Part shown: piece by piece, positions 22,492 to 32,734 of the stretch
How the letters are laid out: each line of letters starts with the position of its first letter
Numbering within the stretch: position 1 is the first letter of the stretch
From: JASDSY01 sp041441465
Lineage (GTDB): Bacteria > Muiribacteriota > UBA9980
DNA length: 64,000 nucleotides
Reading direction: 5' to 3'
NCBI GenBank assembly: GCA_041441465.1
Contig: JASDSY010000011.1
Location: 1 to 64,000 of the forward strand
The notes under the pieces: generated by a model
What the model saw: the letters and a program-made list of their open reading frames with translations, nothing else
Databases searched by the model: none
Told to the model about the DNA's origin: nothing
Program-made: the position numbers and the translations under genes

Positions 22492-25395
22492 TTAATATTT
22501 TCCAAGCATTTCACTTATACTATCACTATTTTCCTGAATATTTGAGGCCGCAACTAAGTTCGCTATCGTCGCAGATGAATCTTTAGCCTGATGTTTAACT
22601 CGTTCTATAACATTTTTAAATGCTGACACAACTTTTGGATCAAATTGTTTACCGGCGCACCTGTCTAATTCTTTGACTGCATCTTCAAAAGACATTGCGG
22701 TTTTATAAACCCTTGCGGTCGTCATAACGTCAAAGCTATCTGATACATTCAATATTCTTGCACCAAGCGGAATTTCATCGCCTTTTAAGTGATCCGGATA
22801 ACCTGAGCCGTCATATTTTTCATGATGATGGTAAGTCAACGGTGCAATTTTTTTCAAAAATCCAACTTCATTCATAATCGACAAACCCAGTTTGGGATGG
22901 CTCGAAATAATATTGAATTCATCATCTGTTAAATGACCGCGTTTCTGAAGAATTACCTCGGAAATACCTATTTTTCCTATATCGTGTAATAATCCGGCAA
23001 ATCTTATTGTTTCAATTTCTTCTTTGGAAAGTTTCATTTCAGTGGCAATTGCGACAGCATACTCCATAACATTTTTTGAATGACCGTGAGTATAATGGTC
23101 TTTAGCGTCAATTGCAGCGGACAATGCTGTTATCGTACTTGTATAGTTTTTCTGCATGTCGCCGTATAATTTAGCATTTTCAAGTGCTATAGCCGCATGT
23201 GAGGCAAGCGTCTGCAGTAAATTAATTTCAGATTGTGAAAACCTGTGATGCTTTTTGAAAAAACACGAAATGACGCCTATGGCAGTATCGCGTACGATCA
23301 AAGGTACTGCCAGTATTGAAACTAATCCTAGTGACTGGAAGTAATTTCTATCTTTAACAAGTTTGTCATCATTAATATTAAATATTGTGACAGGTTCTTT
23401 AGTGCTGATTACAAGACCGGATACTCCTTCATTGACTTTTAACTTGCGTGTCGAAAAATAATTATCCGGTACTCCATAAGATGCTTTAATGACTAACTCA
23501 CCCGAATCGACATCAAGAAGCCTTAAATAAGCGACTTTAGCGTCCATAAGCTGCGCCGAAATTGAAACTATCAATTCCAAAACATTATTTAAGTCAAGTG
23601 TCGATGTAATAGTACGTGATACTTCAAATAACATTGAGAGTTCTTTAATTTTTCTTTCCATTAATTCGTATGAACGTGAATTTTCGATTGCGATTGCGAC
23701 TTGCGATGCAAATGTCGATAGGGTCCTCATGTTATCTTCAGTAAAAGCATTTTCAATTGTCGAATTAACATTTAATATTCCGCGCACTTGTCCTTTTATT
23801 ACTAACGGAACAACTAAATATGATTTGATATCAGGTGTTTTTGAATAAATTTGCTCATATGCTTCTGTAACTTCGTAATCAATGGCTATATTTTCACGTT
23901 CAATAGCTCTTTTGGTAATTTCAACATACGAATTAACAACTATATTCGTTACTGAATCAATAGCGGTTCTGCTGAGGTTATCTTGTGATATGATATTTAA
24001 TTTGAAATTAGAAGTATCTTCTTCAATAAAAAATGTGCCGACCGAAAAATCTATTAAATCAGAAAGCGCATCCATTACCAATCTGAATATTTCTTCATGA
24101 TTAAGTGTTGAATTCAATGCTTTTCCGATTTCATTAAGTTTGGATAATTCGTTAATTCTTTGTTTTTCAGTTAAATTTAACTGTGACACCGTAATTGTAT
24201 TGGTAGCCTGGCTTGCGAAAAGCATCAATTTTTCGAGATCATCTTCATTAAAAACGGTCTGCGAGCTTGTTACGTTAATAACGCCTATCGCTTCGTTCGA
24301 AGTCATCAATGGAACTGAAATACCTGAACGCACATCTGAACGCTCTGAATAATCTCCAAATGGCGGGAAATATTTTATTTTATAATTTTGATAATCTTTA
24401 GTTGATATTTTATTTCTGAACGATTCATGGACTGATATTATAGGATTGCCGGATTCAACAACTTCACCGGCTGTTCCCTGGCCTATTTTTATTCTAATTT
24501 TCTTAATAGCTTCGTCAGGCAATGATTTCGCAGATTTTATATAAAGCTGTTGTTCTTTTCTGTCAATCAGCATTAATGAACCGCCGTCGCCGGCGATTTC
24601 CGAAATGGCCATGTCCAGTATATAATCGATTAACTTTTCATAACTCATCTGTCCTGAACTCATTGCTTTAGTAACATCTAGAAGGCGTTTCAATGATTGG
24701 ACATTCTTGGCCAATGATTTATGAGCATTCATTGCGCTTTCATACAAAATGGCGTTATAAATTATGGCTACCACATTATTAACTATTACGAAAAAATTAT
24801 TTATCTGTTCTTCCTGTAATTGACGAGCCTTATGAGAATACAGCATAACCATGCCGATATTTTTCCGTTTAATCGTCAGCGGAATTGATATAAGTTCGGT
24901 TAGTGTTTCAATTTTTGGGGGCAACGGCAATGCCGAGTTACTTTTTTCGTCAAAATTCGCCACTGTCAAATTATGTGTTGTATCAAAATTTTCCTCGATA
25001 CTTTTAAAGTTTTCTTTTACGTTATTAAGTATGTGAGTTAAAAAATCCTGATTGACGCGTCTTTTGGAATGAAAATAAACCGAGCTTTTTTCGGCTAAAA
25101 GCATAATCGCATAATCATAATCAATTACTTTTTGAATGATTTTACGCATTTCCTGCCATATCATGCTCATATCTTCAACCGTATTGATGTTCGCTATTAC
25201 TTCGTTCATCAAAGTCATATTCGAGATTTTATCTTCAAGCATGTGATTTAAAAGGGAAAGCATCTTCTTGCCCTTTTTGTTTCTTAAAACATCCTGCTCG
25301 TTTTCATTATTCGATTTTTTTAGAACCTCGATCTCTTTTTTCAGAAGTTCATTTTCATGCAAAATTTCAAGGATTTTGTTACTTTGCTCTTTCAT
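22492..25395 (-). CDS. Multi-GAF HD-GYP cyclic-di-GMP phosphodiesterase
   Basis: A 967-residue cytosolic sensor. An N-terminal coiled coil (about 1-60) leads into about four GAF domains (about 60-750) and a C-terminal HD-GYP domain. The active-site set is complete: LLHDIGKIG near 810, a later H in SSHPKLG, and HHHEKYDGSGYP near 860. By family it degrades c-di-GMP. The tandem GAFs suggest several ligand inputs. It is 17 nt downstream of the GGDEF gene, so synthesis and breakdown of c-di-GMP are encoded together. Confidence 0.93.
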   Translation of the reverse strand: MKEQSNKILEILHENELLKKEIEVLKKSNNENEQDVLRNKKGKKMLSLLNHMLEDKISNMTLMNEVIANINTVEDMSMIWQEMRKIIQKVIDYDYAIMLLAEKSSVYFHSKRRVNQDFLTHILNNVKENFKSIEENFDTTHNLTVANFDEKSNSALPLPPKIETLTELISIPLTIKRKNIGMVMLYSHKARQLQEEQINNFFVIVNNVVAIIYNAILYESAMNAHKSLAKNVQSLKRLLDVTKAMSSGQMSYEKLIDYILDMAISEIAGDGGSLMLIDRKEQQLYIKSAKSLPDEAIKKIRIKIGQGTAGEVVESGNPIISVHESFRNKISTKDYQNYKIKYFPPFGDYSERSDVRSGISVPLMTSNEAIGVINVTSSQTVFNEDDLEKLMLFASQATNTITVSQLNLTEKQRINELSKLNEIGKALNSTLNHEEIFRLVMDALSDLIDFSVGTFFIEEDTSNFKLNIISQDNLSRTAIDSVTNIVVNSYVEITKRAIERENIAIDYEVTEAYEQIYSKTPDIKSYLVVPLVIKGQVRGILNVNSTIENAFTEDNMRTLSTFASQVAIAIENSRSYELMERKIKELSMLFEVSRTITSTLDLNNVLELIVSISAQLMDAKVAYLRLLDVDSGELVIKASYGVPDNYFSTRKLKVNEGVSGLVISTKEPVTIFNINDDKLVKDRNYFQSLGLVSILAVPLIVRDTAIGVISCFFKKHHRFSQSEINLLQTLASHAAIALENAKLYGDMQKNYTSTITALSAAIDAKDHYTHGHSKNVMEYAVAIATEMKLSKEEIETIRFAGLLHDIGKIGISEVILQKRGHLTDDEFNIISSHPKLGLSIMNEVGFLKKIAPLTYHHHEKYDGSGYPDHLKGDEIPLGARILNVSDSFDVMTTARVYKTAMSFEDAVKELDRCAGKQFDPKVVSAFKNVIERVKHQAKDSSATIANLVAASNIQENSDSISEMLGKY

Positions 25396-25412
25396 ACTTT
25401 ACTCCAGGAAAT

Positions 25413-26981
25413 CTAATTTTTTTGATATTTTTTTAAACTGCCGTTTTCAACATAACATACCTGGTTGCGCCCGCTGTGTTTAGCGTGATAAAGCGATTCG
25501 TCAGCGGCTTTTATTAATTTGTCGGCGTCTATTTTCACGCCGGCTGTTTCGGCATAAGTGCGGTAATTTGAAACGCCAAGCGAGATAGTAACCTTCAAAA
25601 GCAATTCGCTGTTTTTTGAATGCACTTTAAAATCATTTTGCTCTATGGCGGTTCTTATTCTTTCTGCAAGTTCAGTTGCGCCTTCAATCGAAGTTTCTGG
25701 AAGGATTAAAACGAATTCCTCGCCGCCGTATCTTGCGACTATATCTATTTTACGTGCCTGATACATAAGTATTCTGCCGACTTCGCGCAGAACTTCATCG
25801 CCGGCCTGATGCCCGTAAACGTCATTAAATGACTTAAAATGATCAATGTCTATCATTATTATTGATAAATCCGCTTCATATCTTGAAGCTCTCTGTATTT
25901 CGGTCACTAAATGGTTATAAAAATAACGGTAATTAAAAACGTTAGTCATACCGTCAACCGAGGCGAGGCGTTCAACTTCATTATAAAGACGAGCATTTTC
26001 AATAGCCGAATTTATTTGATTGGCGGCCAGCGTCAAAAATCTTATCGAGGTAAGATTCATATTTTGCAGCGTATCGCCGATGGAATAAAGCCCCAGATAA
26101 CCCGAAACGCTGTTATTATAATTCAAAGATAACCATAAAGAAGATTTATTATTTAGATTTTCAATTATGTTTTCGGATTTTAATTTTAAAGGCACCTCGT
26201 ACGTTTTGAAATTAAAATTGCTAACGGTTTCGCCGATGTTATTTTGAATATCCTCTAAAATAAAGTCATAATTAAAAGGAGTGCCTGATTCTTTATTATC
26301 GCTTGGTTTAGGCGCCGCCGCCATTATAGTTTTTATGTTGCCGCGGTCTATAACTATTACCGGCAGGATATCTTTAAATTTTTGAGTTATGGCCTTTATC
26401 GAAATTTTTAATATACTTTCCGCGTCAAGAGTTTTATTGATTTCGTTAGATAAATTATATAAAAATTCAAACCCTCTCTTTTGGTCCTTGGTTTCGTTAA
26501 ATAATTTTTCGCGTTCATAAATTATCGTAACCGGCGCCGAAATTGCTTCTAATAAATTCGCGTCTATAGGCGTTTTTGATATGTCAAAATTTCCGCACAT
26601 TAAAAATACGGCAGCAAGCTGGTCATTTACATAAATTGGAAAAAATAAAGTTTTTAGTTTATCGTTAAAAATAACGGCAAAATTTGTGTCAAATATTTTT
26701 TCATAGCCTTTGAAATCTTTTTTTTCGTTCGGGAACTGAAATTTGTCAGAATATCTTTTCAAAATATCTGACATCTCATTTTCAGTGACATTAAAAAGCA
26801 TTTCAGCCGGAGCGTCAAAATTATTGCTGTGGCGGTCGTATGTTAAAACAGCGGCATGAGTAATGCCGGTATGGTTTTGAAGTATTTTAAAAATCTTTTT
26901 AAAGGAATCGCTTATTGAAAAAGCGCTGGCAAGGGCTCTTAAGATTTCATTCATTATAAATATTTTTTCGAAACTTGACAA
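25413..26981 (-). CDS. GAF-GGDEF diguanylate cyclase
   Basis: A 522-residue protein with one or two GAF-like domains (about 1-340) and a C-terminal GGDEF domain. The active loop is GGEEF (419-423), and an RKID inhibitory I-site (410-413) sits exactly five residues before it, so it should make c-di-GMP with product feedback. The TTG start at 26981 has GGTGG 6 nt upstream inside the end of the previous gene; an ATG ten codons later is the alternative. It is the middle gene of the sensor operon. Confidence 0.92.
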   Translation of the reverse strand: MSSFEKIFIMNEILRALASAFSISDSFKKIFKILQNHTGITHAAVLTYDRHSNNFDAPAEMLFNVTENEMSDILKRYSDKFQFPNEKKDFKGYEKIFDTNFAVIFNDKLKTLFFPIYVNDQLAAVFLMCGNFDISKTPIDANLLEAISAPVTIIYEREKLFNETKDQKRGFEFLYNLSNEINKTLDAESILKISIKAITQKFKDILPVIVIDRGNIKTIMAAAPKPSDNKESGTPFNYDFILEDIQNNIGETVSNFNFKTYEVPLKLKSENIIENLNNKSSLWLSLNYNNSVSGYLGLYSIGDTLQNMNLTSIRFLTLAANQINSAIENARLYNEVERLASVDGMTNVFNYRYFYNHLVTEIQRASRYEADLSIIMIDIDHFKSFNDVYGHQAGDEVLREVGRILMYQARKIDIVARYGGEEFVLILPETSIEGATELAERIRTAIEQNDFKVHSKNSELLLKVTISLGVSNYRTYAETAGVKIDADKLIKAADESLYHAKHSGRNQVCYVENGSLKKYQKN

Positions 26982-26983
26982 AA

Positions 26984-29047
26984 TTATACCACCTTTACCA
27001 ATATAAATGTAACGTCATCGGATTGTATCGTATTTTCCGAATATTCCAAAATATCAGCCGCGAGTTTTTCTTTAAATTCCAAAGCACCCAATGATGAATT
27101 TTTTCTTAAAAACTCGCTCAGTCTTTTATATCCGTAAAATTCGCCATTCTTATTTTTTACTTCGCAAAGTCCGTTGGTATAAAGCAAAAGGATGTCGCCG
27201 CTGTCTAAAAGCAAGATTCCTTCTTTAAATTCAGCATTTTTAACTATGCCAACGGGAAAATTTTTCGATTCGTGAATTACGACATTATTGCCGTTTTTGA
27301 TATAATGTAAAATCGGGTTGTGTCCTGCGTTGCAAAATGCCGCCCGGCTGCCGTTAGCCTGAATTTGCACGGCAAATAAAGTTATGAAATTATAAAAATC
27401 AATTTCATCACACATTAAATTATTTACAAAAAATAAAAGCCTGCGAAGTTCTCCGGAAGTTGCTATTAAAGACCTTATCTGCGTTCTTAGTACTGCCGCG
27501 GTCATAGCTGCTTGAATACCTTTGCCTGAAATATCGGAAATAATTAATGACACCGAACCCGTTTTATCGTTAGTTATGACATCGTAAAAATCTCCGCCCG
27601 GTACTGACGCAGGTGAGCAATAAGCGGCTATTTCAAACTTCGGCAGCATAAACTTATCATTTGTCATAAGTTTTTTTTGCATATAAAGCGCTGCAACAGC
27701 CTCTTCACGTTCCGGCGAATCAAATTCCGCGCGGTCGCCCGAACCAGTATCAATATCTCGAGTTTTAATATGGGTTTCTTTTATTTTAAAGGATTTTTCA
27801 CAGGCGTCAGGTTCGATTTTTGATTTATTTTCGCGGGCGCCGGTTTTAACCGCCTGAATAACATCCGCCATCGCTTCTGGTGAGTTATCGCCGGAAATAT
27901 TTAGGCTGTTCAAAGAATTGCCCGAACCGTCATTTGCAGTTCGGTTTGTTTCATATTCATAATCGGCCTTCGCAAGGGCTTTAAGCTTTAAAACATTAAG
28001 CGCGGTCGAAAACATTGATGAAATAAGCCACATTAATTCAAAATCTTCGGTTTTAAATGTGAGCTTCTGTTCAGTATCATATAAGGCGATTATTCCAGCT
28101 ATTAATCCTGACGGGCCATAAAACGGTATCAACGCCGCCTCGTCAGTTGCGTCGCGCCCCGCCTGGCGGAAATACGGCGACCTCGAATTATAAACGGCGC
28201 CGAATAAGCCTGAATCTACCGGTATCTTCAAATCCTTGAAAGAATTGTTCGCGAATCCGGAAATTTTTTCAATATAAAATTCATTTTTCTGATTATCAAT
28301 TGAGAAAACCGCATTCTTTTTGATTCCAAAAATTTGTGAATAAGCGTTCAATATAAGGGTGAATATTTCACTGTATCCTATAACCTCAGAGCCAAGCTTT
28401 TCACTCAATTCGTGAAGCATCTCTATCTGTCTTTTCTTCGAGAAAATTTCAAGTTCCTTCGACTGAATGCGGCTGTTGAGTTCAGAAACTTTTTTACCGA
28501 GCGTAAGGTTTTTTATAGAGAGCGCTGCAAGGTAGCCGAGTGTCGTAATGGCCGAAATTTCTTCAGAAGTTAAATTTAATTCATCTTTTGAAATTATTCC
28601 AAAAATTGCGTTTACTTTATTATCCAGATAAATCGGTATAATTACCGACCCTTTTATTTCGAATTTTTCGCCGGATAAATATCCGATAATACTATCGTGG
28701 CCTGATAAGTTTTTTGACAGAGTCGTGATCTCGCCAAAATGATTGAAATTTACTATATCTTTAAAGGACGTAGCGAAATAATTATTGTTTTTGCGTATCT
28801 CGATATATTTTGAGACTATCGGTTCCAGATGCTCGCAGACACTCAAAAAGGCAGTGTCGTAACGGATGTCGAAAGCAGGAATAAAATTGACGTTAACCTT
28901 GGCTCCGTCGGAAGTGTAAGCGAAAACCGCGCCTGTCCCCTTAAAGTACTGGAGCAGGTGGTTTTTTATTATTGAGTATATTTGCTTTTCGTCGAAAACC
29001 AGCCCGAATTTCTGAATTGACTCAGAAATGGTTTTCATTTCAGTCAT
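26984..29047 (-). CDS. GAF-PP2C (SpoIIE/RsbU-type) serine phosphatase
   Basis: About 687 residues. Two GAF-like domains (about 10-190 and 220-360) joined by a coiled coil, a Ser/Asn-rich linker, then a PP2C phosphatase domain (about 460-687). Metal-site motifs are PGGDFYDV, ISDISGKGIQAAM and the late IQSDDVTFILVKV. By family it dephosphorylates an anti-sigma-factor antagonist. ATG 29047 has AAGGGG upstream; the frame extends 13 codons to a TTG without an RBS. It heads the PP2C-GGDEF-HD-GYP operon. Confidence 0.9.
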   Translation of the reverse strand: MTEMKTISESIQKFGLVFDEKQIYSIIKNHLLQYFKGTGAVFAYTSDGAKVNVNFIPAFDIRYDTAFLSVCEHLEPIVSKYIEIRKNNNYFATSFKDIVNFNHFGEITTLSKNLSGHDSIIGYLSGEKFEIKGSVIIPIYLDNKVNAIFGIISKDELNLTSEEISAITTLGYLAALSIKNLTLGKKVSELNSRIQSKELEIFSKKRQIEMLHELSEKLGSEVIGYSEIFTLILNAYSQIFGIKKNAVFSIDNQKNEFYIEKISGFANNSFKDLKIPVDSGLFGAVYNSRSPYFRQAGRDATDEAALIPFYGPSGLIAGIIALYDTEQKLTFKTEDFELMWLISSMFSTALNVLKLKALAKADYEYETNRTANDGSGNSLNSLNISGDNSPEAMADVIQAVKTGARENKSKIEPDACEKSFKIKETHIKTRDIDTGSGDRAEFDSPEREEAVAALYMQKKLMTNDKFMLPKFEIAAYCSPASVPGGDFYDVITNDKTGSVSLIISDISGKGIQAAMTAAVLRTQIRSLIATSGELRRLLFFVNNLMCDEIDFYNFITLFAVQIQANGSRAAFCNAGHNPILHYIKNGNNVVIHESKNFPVGIVKNAEFKEGILLLDSGDILLLYTNGLCEVKNKNGEFYGYKRLSEFLRKNSSLGALEFKEKLAADILEYSENTIQSDDVTFILVKVV

Positions 29048-29231
29048 CTGCAAACCCCTTAAACGAAAAAAATAAATTAAAGTCAATTTCGCTTTTTTTT
29101 AAGAAATTATATTATACAACAAGTTTATTGTAGATTCAATATTATTTTTTATATATTATGGTTTTCAATAAAGCATAAAATCCTGCCAGCCGGGTAAATT
29201 TTAATATGTTAAATTATTTTAAAAAAATATG

Positions 29232-29261
29232 TTGCAAAAACTGATTATAATGTGTTAAAAT
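29232..29261 (+). promoter_or_regulatory. Sigma70 promoter of rpsT
   Basis: TTGCAA (29232-29237), 18-bp spacer, TAAAAT (29256-29261), about 40 nt before the rpsT start codon. Confidence 0.65.
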
Positions 29262-29308
29262 AAATTGATTTATAACTAAATAATTATCTGAACGGAGGAG
29301 GTGACAAC

Positions 29309-29584
29309 ATGCCAAATATTAAGTCACAGATTGCCCGTTTAAAAACAAACGAAAGAGACCACCAGTCAAACAGGGCAAGAAAATCGCAGATAAAAACCGA
29401 ATTGAAAAAGCTTGAAGAAGCTATAGCTTCCGCTAAAGCTGAAAATACAGCAGAATTAATAAACAAAGTTTCAAGCTTGCTTGACTCAGCAGCTCGTTCG
29501 GGTGCGATTCACAGAAATCAGGCTTCACGCACAAAATCAAGATTACAGAAAAAAGTTAATAAAACTTTAGCTGAAAAAAAATAA
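29309..29584 (+). CDS. rpsT: 30S ribosomal protein S20
   Basis: A 91-residue, Lys/Ala-rich, three-helix protein with the S20 signature MPNIKSQIARLKTNERDHQS, the central KLEEAIASAK segment and the closing GAIHRNQASRTKSRL. It binds 16S rRNA early in small-subunit assembly. A very strong RBS (GGAGGAGGTGA) precedes the ATG. Own promoter upstream and a terminator downstream. Confidence 0.97.
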   Translation: MPNIKSQIARLKTNERDHQSNRARKSQIKTELKKLEEAIASAKAENTAELINKVSSLLDSAARSGAIHRNQASRTKSRLQKKVNKTLAEKK

Positions 29585-29593
29585 TTTCCAAAA

Positions 29594-29632
29594 CCCCGAC
29601 TGCTATTCAATATAGCGCCGGGGAATTTTTTT
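29594..29632 (+). terminator. rpsT terminator
   Basis: CCCCG (29594-29598) pairs with CGGGG (29619-29623), with an inner GCTAT/ATAGC stem, followed by AA and seven T. Confidence 0.85.
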
Positions 29633-29652
29633 GTCGGGAGGGGTTAGTAAAA

Positions 29653-30030
29653 ATGTCAACAAAATTAAAACAGGTTTACAAGTGCAGTCTTTGCGGAAAT
29701 ATTGTGGAAGTGGTTCATGAAGCGGGCGGCCAGCTGGTATGCTGCGGCAAACCTATGGATTTGCTTAATGAAAATACCGTTGACGCAAGCCGCGAAAAAC
29801 ACGTTCCGGTTATTGAAAAAACCGCTGCCGGCTATCTTGTAAAAATCGGATCCGTAGCTCATCCTATGGAAGAAAAACATTTCATTGAATTTATTGAACT
29901 TATCGCCGACGGAATTGTTTACAGAAAACACTTAAAACCAGGTGAAAAACCAGAAGCAATGTTTGAAATCAAAGCTGATCAAGTCGAAGCGCGCGAATAT
30001 TGCAACCTTCACGGCTTATGGAAAGCTTAA
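29653..30030 (+). CDS. dfx: Desulfoferrodoxin (two-iron superoxide reductase)
   Basis: A 125-residue enzyme that reduces superoxide to hydrogen peroxide in anaerobes. The N-terminal desulforedoxin iron site has C11, C14, C30 and C31 (CSLC...CC). The catalytic Fe(His)4Cys site is given by EKH (H50), H70, H76, C117 and H120 (CNLHGLW). The catalytic Lys is in the EKH motif (K49). All ligands are present. GGAGG precedes the start. It follows the rpsT terminator by 20 nt, so expression probably relies on readthrough or a hidden promoter. Confidence 0.97.
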   Translation: MSTKLKQVYKCSLCGNIVEVVHEAGGQLVCCGKPMDLLNENTVDASREKHVPVIEKTAAGYLVKIGSVAHPMEEKHFIEFIELIADGIVYRKHLKPGEKPEAMFEIKADQVEAREYCNLHGLWKA

Positions 30031-30128
30031 TAAAACGTCATGAAAATTCCCGCTTTTATTTTCTCTTAAGTATATGACGGTTATTAAACTTTCAGCATAA
30101 AATAATATAATCAAACGAAAATCAAAAT

Positions 30129-30188
30129 TTTCACAGGCGTGGTCTTTAATGGCTGCGCCTGTGAAATGTTATAAATTTATTGTATAAT
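30129..30188 (+). promoter_or_regulatory. Hairpin overlapping a -10 region before the DUF362 gene
   Basis: TTTCACAGGCG (30129-30139) and CGCCTGTGAAA (30156-30166) form a perfect 11-bp inverted repeat without a T-run. TATAAT lies at 30183-30188, 44 nt before the gene. The right arm overlaps the -35 position, so an operator is possible; it could also be the end of the desulfoferrodoxin transcript. Confidence 0.4.
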
Positions 30189-30231
30189 TTCTGTTTTAAA
30201 TAATAATTTTAAATTTTGACGGGTGGAAACG

Positions 30232-31323
30232 ATGAAAAAATCAAAAGTAGCGGTAATAAAAATAAAACCTGAAACCGCATTGCAGGATATTGACAGGCTG
30301 ATGTGCATGGCCGATTTTAAAAAGGCTCTTGATATAAATGCCGGCACTATATTAAAAGATAATATTTCATGGCACTTCCCGATGCCCGGCGCCAATACCA
30401 CTCCGTGGCAGCTCGAGGGCGTTACGAGAACGCTTAAAATGAACGGTTATAAAAATACCGTATGCGTCCAGAATAAAACGGTAGTCACAAACGCTTTCAA
30501 AGGCGAAGATCTCAATAAATACCTGCCTATATTCAGAAAATATGATATTCCTGTGCTTTATAATTTTAAAGACAGCGACATGAAATGGGAAATTTATAAA
30601 CCTAAATTTAAAACTCTTGTGCTGCATGAAATATTTCCTGAAGGTATACGGATTCCGGATTATTTTCACGGTAAAAACATAATTCATCTTCCTACTGTCA
30701 AATGCCATATTTATACGACGACGACAGGGGCGATGAAAAACGCTTTCGGCGGCCTTTTAAACACTAAAAGGCATTACACTCATTCATGGATACATGAAAC
30801 TCTGGTAGACCTTCTTGCCATACAAAAAGAAATCCATTCAGGAATTTTTGCGGTAATGGACGGTACGACATGCGGCAATGGACCCGGACCGCGCACTATG
30901 TTCCCTGTCGAGAAGGATTATATGCTCGCATCGGACGACCAGGTCGCAATTGACGCGGTAGCCGCAAAAATGATGGGGTTCAATCCGATGGACCTTAAAT
31001 ATATAAACCTTGCCGACTCAAACGGCCTAGGTAACGGCCGCCCTGAAAATATAGAAATCGTAGGCGAAGATATTTCAAATATCAACTTTAATTTTACCGT
31101 CGGCGATAATTTCGCAAGCACCGTCGGCGATGTTTTGTGGTTCGGCGCTTTAAAAGAATTCCAGAACTTCTTCTTCAGAACCCCGCTCGTTAATTTATTT
31201 ATAATGGCTTCAGAAATTTATCATGATTATATAAGATGGCCGTTTATCGACAGCCAGAGCTATAAAAAATGGCTTAACGAGTCGAAATGGGGAAAATTGT
31301 TTCAGGAATATCCTAAAGAATAA
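30232..31323 (+). CDS. DUF362-family protein
   Basis: A 363-residue protein of the DUF362 family. Motifs include HLPTVKCHIYTTTTGAMKNAFGGL (about 155-178), AVMDGTTCGNGPGP and the later DQVAIDAVAAKMMGFNP, characteristic of the family, which is often found with ferredoxins in anaerobes. Biochemical role not established; a redox or metal function is suspected. GGTGGA precedes ATG 30232; the GTG at 30223 is rejected. Followed at 47 nt by the radical SAM gene. Confidence 0.85.
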   Translation: MKKSKVAVIKIKPETALQDIDRLMCMADFKKALDINAGTILKDNISWHFPMPGANTTPWQLEGVTRTLKMNGYKNTVCVQNKTVVTNAFKGEDLNKYLPIFRKYDIPVLYNFKDSDMKWEIYKPKFKTLVLHEIFPEGIRIPDYFHGKNIIHLPTVKCHIYTTTTGAMKNAFGGLLNTKRHYTHSWIHETLVDLLAIQKEIHSGIFAVMDGTTCGNGPGPRTMFPVEKDYMLASDDQVAIDAVAAKMMGFNPMDLKYINLADSNGLGNGRPENIEIVGEDISNINFNFTVGDNFASTVGDVLWFGALKEFQNFFFRTPLVNLFIMASEIYHDYIRWPFIDSQSYKKWLNESKWGKLFQEYPKE

Positions 31324-31370
31324 TTTATTTGACGTTCATAATATTTAAAACATAAAAAAGACTTAATTTA

Positions 31371-32696
31371 ATGAATACTGATTCATCAAAACCTAAAATA
31401 AATTTAATAATATTCGAATCGCCAGTTAACCGTTTTAGCATTGCCTATCTTATGGCGATACTCGAAAAAAGAAAATTCGGCGAATTTTTTAATTTTTATT
31501 ATTTTCAGGATGCCGTTTCGCTCAAAAGCATTTTAGGCGAAATTGACAGTTCGGTTCCGGCCGTTTTTTTATTTTCTTTCATGACTTCGATTATTGCTGA
31601 AGTAATAAGCCATGTCGCTGAAATAAGGAAAAACGCGGCCCAAAATAAAACATCTGATATGTCTTTAATTATATCCGGCGGGCCGCACGTTACCGGCGAT
31701 CCTGAATCAGCAGTTTTTATGGGATTCGACCTTGCGTTTACCGGAGAATGCGAAATTTCATGGCCGCAGTTTCTGGAAAATGCCGTCAGCGCTTCACGAA
31801 AAAAATTAAAATTCAAGGAAGAAATTCTATCGAGTTATGATTCCCTTATAATTAACGGTCCTTCTCCAGCTTCGCTCGACGAATATCATCCTTTCGGAAC
31901 GCTTTATAATTTCGTGCCTCCGCTTGAAATTATGCGCGGCTGCTTTTATAATTGCAAATTCTGCCAGACTTCGACGATAGGCGTCAAATACAGGAGCCTC
32001 GAGTCGGTGGAAGAATTTTACAGAGAATATCAGCGCCGGCATTATAAAAGGCTTTGTTTTATTTGTCCTTCGGCATTTCATTATCAGGCGCCTAACCCGC
32101 GCGCTGTAAATCTTGAAATTATTGAAGAAATGCTGGCCCTGGCCAAAAACAAATACGGTATCAAATATATCGAATACGCTATTTTTCCGTCAGAGGCGCG
32201 GCCTGAAAATATTAATGACGAATCCTTGAAAATCATATCAAAATACTGCAGCAATAAAAGAATATCCATAGGCGCGCAGTCGGGCGACGATAAAATGGTT
32301 TTGAAAGTCGGGCGCGGCCATCATCTGAATGCCGTATATGACGCCTGCGACGCGGCATATCGCAATAATTTCGTGCCTTTAGTGGATTTTATATTAGGAT
32401 TTCCGGGTGAAACCGCAAAGGAACAGCTGCAGACTTTAAAGGTAATTAAAGAGCTTCATACAAAATTTAACGCGAAGATTCAAACTCATTATTTTCTGCC
32501 GCTGCCGGGCACACAATACTATCATGAGCGTCCTTCGGCGGTTTTCCCTGACGCTCTTGCAATTCTCGAACGTTATGCATCCGGCGGGCTCTGCACAAAT
32601 TGGTATCACGAAGGACTTTTGCAGTCAAAAACGGTTTGCGATGTTCTTGACAAATTTAACTTCATGAGAAAAAATAAAAATATCGATATTAAATAA
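31371..32696 (+). CDS. B12-binding-domain radical SAM protein
   Basis: A 441-residue enzyme. The N-terminal ~140 residues resemble a cobalamin-binding Rossmann domain without an obvious DxHxxG motif (ISGGPHVTGDPESAVF...FTGECEISWPQF). The radical SAM 4Fe-4S motif is CFYNCKFC (Cys spacing 3 and 2, about residues 192-199), followed by the TIM-barrel body with GAQSGDDKMV and LGFPGET. The layout resembles the MJ_1487-like subgroup. Substrate unknown. Confidence 0.88.
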   Translation: MNTDSSKPKINLIIFESPVNRFSIAYLMAILEKRKFGEFFNFYYFQDAVSLKSILGEIDSSVPAVFLFSFMTSIIAEVISHVAEIRKNAAQNKTSDMSLIISGGPHVTGDPESAVFMGFDLAFTGECEISWPQFLENAVSASRKKLKFKEEILSSYDSLIINGPSPASLDEYHPFGTLYNFVPPLEIMRGCFYNCKFCQTSTIGVKYRSLESVEEFYREYQRRHYKRLCFICPSAFHYQAPNPRAVNLEIIEEMLALAKNKYGIKYIEYAIFPSEARPENINDESLKIISKYCSNKRISIGAQSGDDKMVLKVGRGHHLNAVYDACDAAYRNNFVPLVDFILGFPGETAKEQLQTLKVIKELHTKFNAKIQTHYFLPLPGTQYYHERPSAVFPDALAILERYASGGLCTNWYHEGLLQSKTVCDVLDKFNFMRKNKNIDIK

Positions 32697-32734
32697 ATAC
32701 GACAAATAATATGGTATAAAGGACGGGATTATTA

